From positions 2,569,525 to 2,633,524 of the forward strand of contig OU015570.1 in the NCBI GenBank assembly GCA_907165135.1: a DNA stretch of 64,000 nucleotides, given 5' to 3'. The notes beneath the pieces were generated by a model, which had not been told where the DNA came from, did not search any database, and was given only the letters and a program-made list of their open reading frames with translations. Positions 1 to 9,695 of this stretch are shown here, piece after piece (position 1 is the first letter of the stretch; each line of letters begins with the position of its first letter). Source of the DNA: Oikopleura dioica (Eukaryota > Chordata > Appendicularia > Copelata > Oikopleuridae). A program made the position numbers and the translations under genes.

Positions 1-837
1 ATTTTTCCTTTTACGCCGCGCTCACCCTACAATTTCCAAATAAGGAAAGTGAGGCGCTGTACGCGCGGCGCGCCGCAAAAAGGCTCATTCTTGAGCTTTT
101 TCTCTAATTTGAGCATGTTCTCCTCGTGTTTCAAACTTTTTATTAAAGATTAAAACAAAAATCCCCCTTTTACATAACTTGAAATTATAAATTTTTTTGA
201 AATCGATGGAGAAGGCTATTTTTTAGCCTATTTTGGCGATTTACTCCTCAACCCTTTTTCAAAATTTATGAAAAAATGTTTTTATATTTGTTAAGGGCAT
301 TCAATTAACCCCTTAAAATTTTAAATCATTTACTTTGTGGATAAAAAGTTAGAATTTTTGTGTACGGACCCTACTCATAAGGGTTAATTGGGAAAGGCCC
401 GAGTCAACCGCATGTTTCTTTCGCCCGAATCAAGTAGGATTCCAAATAGGTTCTTTAAATTGGACTCTTAATGATTCTTTTTTCAAAAATATTTTTCTGT
501 CAACATATCAGAGAAATGGATCGAAAATCTCCATGGAAATCTTCATGCACTTGAACCCATCAATCTTCAAGCGATCATGCATCAACACAGGACTACTTCA
601 AGAGGATTTTTCGACGTGAAATCAAGCAGTTTGAAGATCTCGATGTTGCAGAAAATGTTCTGGACAAACAAGAAGAAGAATTTGTCGAGCATTTTCTGGC
701 GCTTCAAATTGTTGAAACACTTCCTTGAACTCGGATGAAGATTGAAGAACTGCCTCAAGTTCAAGTGACAGACAATGCCGACACTGAAAAGCCATTGACT
801 TTAAAATGGCCGTAGACACAGTCGCTGATAACTGGCT
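1..837. other. AT-rich non-coding stretch
   Basis: No ORF with recognisable protein content on either strand. The sequence is AT-rich with poly-T/poly-A runs, and short ORFs around 582-819 look random. It probably forms the body of the DNA-transposon relic whose end lies at 838-978. Confidence 0.4.
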
Positions 838-978
838 TTTACAAGCGAAATTGCTCCTTTCGGATTTTGAAAAATTAAAAAAATGGCCTTAAAGTGGATT
901 TTTAGGATGACAGATTTTGGAGATTTTCCGAAAAAGTGGCCTTAAAAGGGTGAGCCTTAAAATGGGTTTTCACTGTAT
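838..978. repeat. End of a dispersed TA-target DNA transposon (copy 1)
   Basis: The motifs GGCCTTAAAGTGGATTT, AGGATGACAGATTT and TTTTCCGAAAAAGTGGCCTT recur at 30258-30340. Both copies run out at CACTG followed by TA, at 977-978 here and near 30345. A terminal CAGTG abutting TA fits a Tc1/mariner/pogo-type element inserted at a TA dinucleotide. No transposase is visible, so this is a non-autonomous or truncated copy. Family assignment is inference. Confidence 0.5.
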
Positions 979-1189
979 ATTCCTCAAGGTTAATTCGCAA
1001 ATAAATGTGTCTCTGTTTTCATGCCATTTTCAGTGAATTCGTGCCATTCGCGCCATTTTCAGTATTGACCGCGATTTTGGCATTTTTGGCATTTTAAATG
1101 GCGATTATCATCACGTGACAATCAAAATTCAAATATATTTTCAAGATTCTTTTTGGTTAGCAATAAAATATCTCTTCCCAAAAATCGGT

Positions 1190-1655
1190 TGTCACTTCCA
1201 ACCTTTCGGGATCCCGAATGTTTCGGGATTTCCCGAATCTTTCGGGATTACTCCCGAATCTTTCGGGATTTCCCGAACCTTTCGGGATCGCCCGAATCTT
1301 TCGGGAGTTTTGTTGAGGATTACGTTAAAAAAGTGGCATAAATGCCGAATTATGGTATTTTACTAATCAAAGAGATAACTCTATCTGCCTTCGTCGAATT
1401 CGAAGAAGCCGAGACCTTTTATAAATGTTGAATTTGTAGTCAAAGAGAATGTGTGCGCTCCGCGCCTGTTTTATAGAGAACTTCATGAGCTATAGATCCA
1501 TTTTTTCGAGTTTATAATTTTTTCCTTAGCGCCTCCATTTTCTTCAATAAAGATGTATTTTGACGTGACTGTTTGACTTAAAATATTTTCTGGGATAGAA
1601 ACTATTGAAAATCATCCCCGAAAGGTTCGGGATCCCGAAAGGTTGGAAGATTCAA
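1190..1655. repeat. MITE-like element with TTTCGGGATCCCGAA subterminal repeats
   Basis: The left side begins CTTCCAACCTTTCGGGATCC and is followed by five or more direct repeats of CCGAATCTTTCGGGAT to about 1310. The right side (1616-1652) carries the inverted counterpart, GGGATCCCGAAAGGTTGGAAG. The inverted ends about 460 bp apart plus internal short repeats resemble a MITE with subterminal repeats. Short ORFs across 1115-1366 are translations of the repeats, not genes. Confidence 0.55.
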
Positions 1656-2423
1656 CCCCAAAAATCTTTAATTTTTTCCTAGGACGAAAAAGTCCATTTT
1701 TGTATCCCAACTCTGATTTTCAAATTATGAAGTGATTATTAAAGTATGTTACTCTTGAATGGCAGGCTTGTTGTCGTTGTTTTCGTGGTAACAGTCAGTT
1801 CCATTTTTGCATCATTCAGGAAACTGCATTTTTGTTTCTTACTGTTCCAACTATTTTTCACATAGCACTGATGAAGGCGAAATCGCCGGAAAGCTTCTGC
1901 TGTAAATAAAACTATACATACTGTATTTGTGGTATTTCAAAAATCACGATGTTTTTAAGAAGGAATAAATGGTATGAAAATGGTAACACAGTCCACAAAA
2001 GAGGAAAGCAACTGTTGAATTTCGGAGGAAATACATAAAATGAATCTTCTTAGTTAAACAATCACTCTTTCCCCGGCAGTTTTTTTATTTTGTCACTATC
2101 TTTTCGTTTGCCTTATCTTTTTAAGTTTTATGGCTGTTATACTAGAAAATTACTATAAAAAATAGGAAAGCGTGAATTATTTATGATCCATGGAGTATTT
2201 TGCTTTTTGCATCGCACTCAGACCTTTTATTTTTTTACAGCGATGCTCAGAGCATTACCCGAAAAGTTTCTAGAAAGTCGTTTCGCTCAAAAACAACCCA
2301 AAATTCTGTACACCAAAAATATTGCACATTTATCATGGATGAGGCGCGCCTTGAAGGCAAGAATCCGAAGTATTCATGATATTTGACTCTAACGTCATTT
2401 TCGTACAGGAGGAGATAAATTAG
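1656..2423. other. Non-coding, no gene recognised
   Basis: No convincing gene. It includes the phrase CAGTCCACAAAAGAGGAAA near 1987, which resembles the ends of the inverted-repeat element at 29850-31433. It also includes a CTGATGA..GAAA hammerhead-like string at about 1869-1896 (see findings). Confidence 0.4.
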
Positions 2424-2555
2424 GTGGTATGCTGTCACCTGGGAACCAGGTTCCCAGATTAGAATTTTTTACCAATCTGTAGGCTTACCGGACTACATTT
2501 CTAGATCTAGAACATTCAACAGTCGGTCAGAAAGCTCAAACTCTGAGCTTTCTAT
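2424..2555. repeat. Left arm of foldback element M1 (split by element D)
   Basis: GCTGTCACCTGGGAACCAGG at the outer end, then TCCGGTAAGC, TGTTCTAGATC and AAAGCTCAGAGTTTGAGC (read on the minus strand), recur in inverted order at 6970-7342. The two arms therefore form one palindromic element that received element D in its left arm. The duplicated CTAT (2552-2555 and 6783-6786) marks that insertion. Confidence 0.8.
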
Positions 2556-2796
2556 TGTAAGGAATCTGCTAAACTGCCTTTTCCCACTGGAAGAATGCCT
2601 GCTAATCTCTAAGGACAACAAGGAAGAGTCGGTAGTAGAGTAATCGTTGCTGTATATTTTGTAGAGAAAAGTTGGAAATAAATAACGAGTTGCTCGGAGG
2701 AGGTAAAAGTTACGAATGCCACTTCTGATCGGGCTCGACCGGAGTTGCGCTCGATCAGATAATGATAACGTGGGCGAGAGTCTAGCAAACCCTATA
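2556..2796 (-). repeat. Element D 3' LTR
   Basis: Matches 6542-6782 almost base for base. On the minus strand it would begin TATAGGGTTTGC and end TTACA. The start is not the canonical TG; the boundary was set by the CTAT target duplication. A polypurine stretch (minus-strand CAGGGGAG, about 2797-2805) adjoins it. Confidence 0.8.
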
Positions 2797-3110
2797 CTCC
2801 CCTGAGACTTGAGCATATGATAAGAATAGTGGCAGGAATAGACTTTGACGCATCTAATGAACAGGATCTTGAGAAAGTGCTACATTCTGGGTTCGATTCT
2901 GCGTTAAAAAACCACGTGGGAGAAAAAGCATGAATCTAGACCAGAATATGTAGAGTAGCTCTTCTAGCGATGGCGAGCGGGCGAATCGGCTGGATCAGGG
3001 ATTGTGCTCAATAAATGGTCGGCGACGGTACTGTAGTGATAAAGTCTAACCTTTTCAGGCCCCGGTCGATGATACAGAGCGAGCTCTGTTGGACCTGAAG
3101 GGGCAGCATT

Positions 3111-5894
3111 TTACGCATAGTTGTAGCTCTTGCTGCTGGAGCTACTGATGTTCATCGGTTGAACTTGGGTTTTCACTCGAGATGATGTCCGCGGCGCTTT
3201 CGAATCCAGTTCGACAACTGTACTGTTCGGAGAAGCTTCGGGTCGAGTTCGCTTTTGACGTCGTTTTTGCACTGGATTGGGTCTCTTTTGTGATGCGACA
3301 TTTTCTGACGTATGATTTAAATCTGCCGCATCACGCGACTTGACATCTAAGTTCTGGGTAGATAGAGCTTGAGAATGGGCTGATTCGGAGATGGTGTTTT
3401 CCAAGGTGGTTCCACCAGTAGTATCATCCGCGGCATATTTCACAGGCGAGATATCTGGGTTGATAGTCTGAACCTGAGACCTTTTGACGGGCGTATAACT
3501 CCTCTCCCCCTGAGACGATGAATCCGATTGAGTTGATTTCTTTGGAGGTGGAATTCGCGGTTGAGCTATTTGATGAGCCTTCGACTTGATGGTCGAGGTG
3601 AGGTGAGGGAAAATACAGTCCATTTCGAAATCGTCGATGAATTTCAAATTGTCGAGTCGTCGAGAAGCGTGACCACTGTGCTGGATGATGCTGGACAAAG
3701 CTAAATCCGGCATTTTACCGTTTTGTAGTTGTAGAAAGAGCAAGTTGCAATGATCGGAATGTAGGTAGAAGTGGTGTCCATTTAGCATCATCTCCGGACA
3801 CTCGCATCCCCATTCAATCGCAAGGTGTTCTTTGTGAGTGTTGGAATCCGCGGCTGACCAATATGCCCATTTTGGAGGGCGAGCCAATCGCATTTGTAGC
3901 TCCTTTAGCGCGAAATTCGCATTTTGTGACCCTTTGAAAACGGCTGTGTCAGTCGCCGAGTTTCTGACTGAGTAAAGTGGCACAATGCGATGAGAAAAGC
4001 TGTCTGTTGCGATCTTTTCTCCCACTGTCGTTTCAAGAAATGGTCGAACCCAAAGAGGCTCAATTACCGACGTGAGTTCCTTTAAGTTCCCTGGGGGTTC
4101 CATCATCCGCGGTTTCAACAGATTTTCTGGGCCTGGCCTAGCCTCAGACTGCGTGATGTCTCGGCCAAGGAGTCTCGCCGGTGGGGGATTTTTTGTTTCC
4201 GCCCCGAACGGAAAATTTCCCGGTTGACCATTCCGAAGGAGCGAAGCCTCATCTACCTGTTGTGACTTGTCGCTATTGTCCGGAAATGTGTTGTTAAGCA
4301 CCTCTTTTACTCGCTTCGCTGGGCATCCTTGGTCACGGGAGTTTGGTGATGCAGCTAACGTAAACTTTTTGTTGTCCGCGGTAACGTTCGTAGCTTTAGA
4401 TCGCTCATTGTGGGTGATTCGGAAACATTTGACTCGGCTATGAGCCACACCCTTGAGTTTTATCGTTTGGGACTTTGTCTTCGTAAAAGAGTTGTCGAAA
4501 TATAACGTAAGGGTTCTTAACTTGTTGTCGACGGCGAGTCCGTCAATCGCCGCGTTGTCGAGAACGTCTCTGCCCAGTAGATTCGGAAAACCGGCGGGCG
4601 TAACCACCAGCTCGACCTTGATTTGTGGTCCATCGTTGAAGGAGAACCGACAATTCAGTAAACCAAGAGGCCTTTGCGGCGGTGACTTGGGGTCGAATCC
4701 GGAAATGTCGAACGGGCAGGGTTGGAGTTGTTTGAGAATTTGGTCGGGTACGCAATCGACTGAAACTGTAGAAGAAGCAGCTCCGCTGTCTACCTCCATC
4801 ATGGTGTCAAAACTTTTAGAGTCCACCGTGATGGTTGTAGCTGCGAAGTTAGTCTTGATTGAATTCTTCGACTTCAGTTGATAGTATTGGAATGGTTCCA
4901 GTTGTTCTTCAATTGTCGTCTTCATCACTTTCTTTTCGGATTTGTCGTCGCAGTCGGTATCTTCGCTATTCGAGTTTCCGTCTTTCGGGCCTTTCTTTCG
5001 CCTGTTCCATCTACCGCCTTTCTTCTTTAGGAAGTTGACGGAGACAGAGGTGTCAACTCTGTTTTGGATGGTTTGTTGTGCCAGACGAGCAAGTTCCTTT
5101 ATTGAGAAGACGTTGCTCAGGGAAGGAGAAATCTGATTGAAAACTTCAGGCTCATTGGATCGTAACTGGAGATAGAGCAGCATGGCTTCTATGACTTCGA
5201 AGACATCATCGGCTTCTAGATCTCGGTTTTTTTGAGATTTGAACGCGGCTTTAATCGCTCCTTTCGCCTCTCTCATCTTTTTCTGGACTTCCGCGGCGTA
5301 GTGCGCGGTTGGCTTCGTGGAGTCAAATTCGATGTCCCATACTTCTGATAAGGAGAGAAAAAAGTGGCTCTTATCGCCGAAATTCTTTTCTAGAATTGTC
5401 TTTGCGTCTTCCCAGGTTGAGCACTGGAGGATTTCTTCACCGATCTGTCGCTCGATAGAGATATCGAGGTGTGAGTAAACGCAGTTCAAGAATGCTTTTA
5501 GTCTGCTTGCGTGACCTTCGACGTGTGCTTTGTAAAATATCGAAAGTCGGCCCAAGAAGTTCGTAAATTCTGCGTGTGAACTTCCATCGAGTTTGGAGGT
5601 GTCTGTCATGTATCGTGTAAATGTGGCTGTGATGTGAGCTTCTTCTCGATAATTCGCGGTTGTTTGGTGACCTTGGGCAAAAGACTGGGAGCGGTTCAGT
5701 TCGTGTTTGCAGAGGCTTCCCATCATCGCGTTTATTCTGTCTCTCTCGAGTATGTTCTTGTTGATGAGAGGGCGAAGAATCGCTTCTTTCGTTGCGTCAG
5801 TTTGGATTTGACTCTCCAGGTCGCGATTCATGTCCAGAAGTAATGAGATTCGGACGCCCGCTTCGTATATTGATCCCGGATCGTTGTCGGTCAT
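3111..5894 (-). CDS. Element D Gag-protease polyprotein with RNase H remnant (927 aa)
   Basis: A single uninterrupted 927-codon frame. Residues of about 1-300 look like a Gag (helical, capsid-like), followed by a basic KKKGGRWNRRKKGP patch in the usual nucleic-acid-binding position; no CCHC knuckle is seen. A retropepsin-type protease follows near residue 370 (EVDSGAASS active site) with NLLGRDVL about 80 residues later. The RT palm is missing. Around residue 690 an RNase H-like remnant appears (HKEHLAIEWG, then HSDHCNLLF), retaining the E and D positions but not the first Asp segment. The C-terminus is long, Ser/Thr-rich and basic. No YxDD and no integrase HHCC/DDE are present. The intact frame despite loss of RT suggests selection or very recent origin. 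Start ATG at 5894 is the first in frame after the leader. Confidence 0.8.
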   Translation of the reverse strand: MTDNDPGSIYEAGVRISLLLDMNRDLESQIQTDATKEAILRPLINKNILERDRINAMMGSLCKHELNRSQSFAQGHQTTANYREEAHITATFTRYMTDTSKLDGSSHAEFTNFLGRLSIFYKAHVEGHASRLKAFLNCVYSHLDISIERQIGEEILQCSTWEDAKTILEKNFGDKSHFFLSLSEVWDIEFDSTKPTAHYAAEVQKKMREAKGAIKAAFKSQKNRDLEADDVFEVIEAMLLYLQLRSNEPEVFNQISPSLSNVFSIKELARLAQQTIQNRVDTSVSVNFLKKKGGRWNRRKKGPKDGNSNSEDTDCDDKSEKKVMKTTIEEQLEPFQYYQLKSKNSIKTNFAATTITVDSKSFDTMMEVDSGAASSTVSVDCVPDQILKQLQPCPFDISGFDPKSPPQRPLGLLNCRFSFNDGPQIKVELVVTPAGFPNLLGRDVLDNAAIDGLAVDNKLRTLTLYFDNSFTKTKSQTIKLKGVAHSRVKCFRITHNERSKATNVTADNKKFTLAASPNSRDQGCPAKRVKEVLNNTFPDNSDKSQQVDEASLLRNGQPGNFPFGAETKNPPPARLLGRDITQSEARPGPENLLKPRMMEPPGNLKELTSVIEPLWVRPFLETTVGEKIATDSFSHRIVPLYSVRNSATDTAVFKGSQNANFALKELQMRLARPPKWAYWSAADSNTHKEHLAIEWGCECPEMMLNGHHFYLHSDHCNLLFLQLQNGKMPDLALSSIIQHSGHASRRLDNLKFIDDFEMDCIFPHLTSTIKSKAHQIAQPRIPPPKKSTQSDSSSQGERSYTPVKRSQVQTINPDISPVKYAADDTTGGTTLENTISESAHSQALSTQNLDVKSRDAADLNHTSENVASQKRPNPVQKRRQKRTRPEASPNSTVVELDSKAPRTSSRVKTQVQPMNISSSSSKSYNYA

Positions 5895-6541
5895 AGCTCA
5901 AAATGTGCGAAGTCACGAGATCTTGATCAAAAGTTTTACCTTTTGGGCCCTCAGAAATAGCCAGCAACTTTTTACAGTTACTGACAGAGACGCTGAGGTG
6001 CCGATGTGCGCGTTTGTGGATCTCGGAGTTCTAGTCTTCTGGCAATTTTTCTCTTGCTGGAAGTGTTCTTCGTAAAATCTCTGTCTTCTGTGTTTTTGTT
6101 TTGTTTTTCGCGGCTTTGTATTTTCTGATTTATTTTCAGAGTGAGTGGTGTTTCGTTTTCGCGTGTGTAGGTGGGCGTTGCGTCACTAGTCCGCGGCGGG
6201 GCCTAGGCGGCGGCGTGGTGGCGCGCGCGAGGTGTTGGAGGAGTGTGTGTGGTGAGCGAAGGAGTGGTGCGGGCGTGTTCCGTTGCTCGGTGCGTGGGTT
6301 TGTCGTTTTATTCTCGCGGCGATTTCGGTTGGCGGTGATCAGGGCCAACGGAATTTTTGTGCGCGGCGGGAATTTCTGTTTTCGTAATTCTCGTAATTTT
6401 CTCTTGAAACGGCGTTTCTAGCGGTTCCAAGGAAAAAAAGGAGTTGATTCGTAATCCGCGGTCTCTGATTGGTCGAAACGGCGAAAATTACTCGTCGGAG
6501 AAGTCGTCACTTTTCCAGAATCTGGGTCTTCTTGACACCAC
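5895..6541 (-). other. Element D 5' leader, partly GC-rich
   Basis: Untranslated leader between the 5' LTR and the ORF. 6160-6430 is markedly GC-rich compared with its surroundings. Small ORFs here on both strands look incidental. Primer-binding site candidate, read on minus: TGGTGTCAAGAAGACC, next to the LTR end at 6541. Confidence 0.55.
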
Positions 6542-6782
6542 TGTAAGAAATCTGCAAAACTGCCTTTTCCCACTGGAAGAATGCCTGCTAATCTCTAAGG
6601 ACAACAAGGAAGAGTCGGTAGTAGAGTAATCGTTGCTGTATATTTTGTAGAGAAAAGTTGGAAATAAATAACGAGTTGCTCGGAGGAGGTAAAAGTTACG
6701 AATGCCACTTCTGATCGGGCTCGACCGGAGTTGCGCTCGATCAGATAATGATAACGTGGGCGAGAGTCTAGCAAACCCTATA
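6542..6782 (-). repeat. Element D 5' LTR
   Basis: Direct copy of 2556-2796 (two visible substitutions near its left edge). Its outer edge abuts target duplication CTAT at 6783-6786. Confidence 0.8.
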
Positions 6783-7347
6783 CTATAGAGCCCAAAAAAT
6801 CTAGCTGCCGGTCGGTCTGTGGCCTCCAGCGAGCGCTAGACGTCCAATTTTGGTGCCAAAATTTCGCTAAAATAAGAGACTATTCCACAAAAAAGTGCCA
6901 AAAATGGGGGGAAATAGACATTAAAATTGATTGTCATACACCCGTTGGCAGCTAGATTTCTTGGGCTCTATAGAAAGCTCAGAGTTTGAGCTTTCTAACA
7001 AACCGACTGTTGAATGTTCTAGATCGCCTAAATGCATCGAAAAATTTGATGCAAGAGTTCTAGTGCCTATTTTTGTACTTCCGGCCTCAAAATTGCCTTG
7101 CGGGCATGACCTAACCCCCTCGATATGGGTACCAAATGAAAGCCCAGGTCTTGGGCTTTCCAAAAATAGGCCATATTACTGCTATACTAAGCTAGAAAAA
7201 ATGGCTGAAATTTTGTCCGGTAAGCCTACCAATCTGGGAAACTGGTTCCAAAATTCGATTTTATTTCTAATCTGGGAACTTAAGGTCCAAGATTGGAAAA
7301 ATTTTCGAATCTGGGACCCAAGTTCCCAGGTGACAACGACGGCCAGT
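6783..7347. repeat. Right part of foldback element M1
   Basis: Contains a small hairpin, GAGCCCAAAAAATCTAGCTGCC (6787-6808) against GGCAGCTAGATTTCTTGGGCTC (about 6948-6969), then the mirror of the left arm (6970-7342). It ends CCCAGGTGACAACGACGGCC, an end shared with copy M2 at 14868. The ORF 6931-7401 is a translation of this repeat and not a credible gene. Confidence 0.75.
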
Positions 7348-7615
7348 GAAGTGAATCTTGGAAACTTTTCTTTGCAAAAAATGATATTTTTTCCGTTTTG
7401 ACAATGTCAAACCTGAGATTTACTGTAAAACAGGCGCGGAGCGCACTCCCGCTCATTGACTGTAAAGTTAGTAACGTTAATATTGGTCTCAAGTTTCATT
7501 TATTGGGAGATTTGTTTTATTTGAAATGAGTGTTTTACACTAATAAGGGGCACTCGACAAAAATACAAAACAGTTGAACGCAAGAGGCGAGTCTTTCAAG
7601 GTAAAAGTAACAGGG
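7348..7615. other. Short non-coding spacer left of element A
   Basis: No gene seen. It ends in AGGG (7612-7615), the target duplication of element A. Confidence 0.5.
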
Positions 7616-7878
7616 TGTAGGGGTTTTACTCTCTCTATCTCTGAGTATTCGAACAAATAATGACACGGTATTTATCTCGAGGAAAAGAGTAAACTTTATT
7701 AGAGCTTTTGTTTGACCACAGGGTAAAATAGAGTGGTGGTGAATGCCTTGCGGCGCGCAGTTTTATAGGGTGAGACGTGGGCTCTTTGGCGCCCAACGAT
7801 CTGTCTCAGAACGGAAGTGGGGTGGGTCGTACCAGAAGTCTCTGTGAGCAGAAATTTCGGAAGAGTAAAGACCTTACA
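7616..7878 (-). repeat. Element A 3' LTR (263 bp)
   Basis: TGTAGGGG...CCTTACA on the plus strand. Read on minus it has a TATA-like CCTATAAAAC and a polyadenylation-like AATAAA. Differs from 14462-14724 at one visible base. Confidence 0.9.
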
Positions 7879-7899
7879 TAATCCTTCCCCCTTTTATTA
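7879..7899 (-). promoter_or_regulatory. Element A 3' polypurine tract
   Basis: On minus, AATAAAAGGGGGAAGGATTA immediately precedes the 3' LTR. This is the RNase H-resistant primer for plus-strand DNA synthesis in LTR elements. Confidence 0.85.
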
Positions 7900-7904
7900 G
7901 AGCA

Positions 7905-8930
7905 TTAGTTCTGGGTTGGATTATCCTGTTGACCAAGCTCGTCGAAGAGTTGTGAGAGTCCGCCTTGACGTGGATCATCTCCAACGCCTAGAAGCCAATC
8001 CATGAATTCTTGATTTGGTTTTAGAGAAAGGTCAGCATCAGAAATCGGGAGTAGCGACATGGCGTCATCGTCGTTGGGTAAGTCGTTATTTATGAAGTTT
8101 TCAGATGGTGGTAGTTGAGGATTTGGAATCGGTGCGTCTTGGAGTGGAGTTTCTTGAGTAGCCGAGTCAATTCCAATATTATTCATCTCAATATTTCCAT
8201 CCATCGTCCCTTGTGATGTTTGACTTCCAATCTGTGAGTTTTGCGCGAGAGTATTTTCATTATTCGAGGCAACCATAGATGTATTTTGCATTGTCGCAGC
8301 AATCGGTGAGCTTGTAGTTAAGGAGTCTTCGAGAGTATTTTCATGATTCGAGGCAACCATAGATGAATTCTCCATAGTCGCATCAAACGAAGAGCTTGTA
8401 GTTGATGAGTCTTCCAATCCAGAGTCTTGTACTGGCGAGTCTTACACTGGTGTAAGATCATAGTTGAGTTTTGGAGTGAGGGAGTATTCGAGAGCTTCTT
8501 TCCAGGTTTCTTCAAACTTATTAAGTTCATCTTTGCAGTGTTGTTTGATCATTCCTACGGATAACTTTTCCAGCGTTTTCCAGAAGACACGTTTGCATTT
8601 GAAGAATTTTTCGAAGTTGTCTAGTATTTTCGACTCGTGACCTTCACGAAAGCATGAGATGATAGTCGAGTGAATAATCCACTTATACAAGTCTGATTCT
8701 TTCTGATTATAGTTGTAGACTTCATAATCAGTGTCTCGCGAGTATTCTTCGATTTTCTTGTGAGTCTCTCGAATCAGCCGTAGGAGTTCTTCGATTTTTT
8801 CTTTGTCTTCTTTTTCCAGATACTGTCGATCAACCTCTATTCCGAAGATCATTGGGAGGCAGTATCTCTGAAACTTGATTTTGATCGTTGATTTTTGGAA
8901 GTAGAAACAGTGATCATGCACAAAAGACAT
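7905..8930 (-). pseudogene. Element A ORF3, accessory protein in env position, split by TAA
   Basis: Two same-frame pieces (8930-8442, 162 aa; continuing to 7905) are separated by one TAA at 8442-8444. The first piece is helical and charged. It contains LPMIFGIEVD (compare LPAIFNIIIPVD in element C ORF3) followed by a Lys/Glu-rich helix. The second piece has two copies of a roughly 34-aa unit (key words TTSS, SMVASN, ENTL), is acidic, and ends DLSLKPNQEFMDWLLGV. I see no signal peptide or membrane segment, so it is unlike a typical env. It lies between an internal and the terminal polypurine tract. Function unknown. The TAA may be a recent nonsense mutation, or the two parts may be separate products. 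Confidence 0.6.
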
Positions 8931-9564
8931 CTTTCAATCCAGTGAGTGAGCATCATATAGCGTGAATGTTTCCCAATGAGTAGTGTGTTAATATTTAGCT
9001 TGTGCGTATCTTCCTTCATCGAAGACGTGATTGGTCCACTTTTATCGCTGTCGCCATGAAGTCGGGGCAGTTCTCGAAACAGCGTTAAGTACCAGCGAAA
9101 TGTCACGGCGCTGGGTAACCTTGAAGCGTTAGCCAGGAAACATTTGTCGCTGCGTGATTATTTGTTCATCACTTGAGATCTTCGAACAAATTTTGTTTGA
9201 TACGTGTTGTTGTGAGAGAGTTGCCAAGTCTCAAATTTCTTCTTAAGAATATAATATTTCGATTTTTGACCATCAGTAAGGCCTGTTTGATGAGCAAAAT
9301 ACGATGTCGAATATTCAGAAAGTTGAAATTGCCTGAGTGATTGAACCTCTTAACGTGTGAACTTGACGTTGTGAGCTGACATTTGAGCGTGGCGATTCCG
9401 GTTCTTGATTATTTGAAAATCATCAATCTCTGGGTTCTTGCGAGCATCCTTCATGATGATTGATTTGAACTTTACCATTGTTTACGTAAACTTGAGTGAA
9501 CATCAGGTCTTGAGTATTATAGAGATGTTTTAACACGTGAGAGTCTGAGCAAGCCAAGAGAGGC

Positions 9565-9590
9565 GTACCTTCCCCCTTTTTATTTTTGAG
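9565..9590 (-). promoter_or_regulatory. Element A internal polypurine tract after pol
   Basis: On minus: AAAAATAAAAAGGGGGAAGG, nearly the same as the 3' polypurine tract. It sits just after the pol tail. The same arrangement is present in B (about 19870) and C (about 26652). Confidence 0.7.
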
Positions 9591-9695
9591 CAGTCACTTT
9601 CTTGGTCTGAGACGTTTTGACCAGGTATCTTCTTCATTGAAAAGACTTTCCAGATCCAGTGAGTCTTGAGATTTGCTTGTTCCAGGAAGATTTTG

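Larger units (their letters stand above)
2556..6782 (-). mobile_element. Element D: non-autonomous LTR retrotransposon
   Basis: Two near-identical 241-bp LTRs (2556-2796 and 6542-6782) in direct orientation flank one long minus-strand ORF. A 4-bp duplication, CTAT, borders the element (2552-2555; 6783-6786). The minus-strand order is 5' LTR, primer-binding-like TGGTGTCAAGAAGAC, a roughly 650-nt leader, the ORF, polypurine CAGGGGAG and the 3' LTR. The LTRs differ at about two visible positions, so insertion was recent. RT and integrase are absent, so mobility would depend on a helper element. Confidence 0.85.

Noticed and set aside
6101-6421. 106-aa ORF in the leader of element D
   Set aside because: Composition follows the local GC-rich stretch, orientation is opposite to the element, and no domain is visible.
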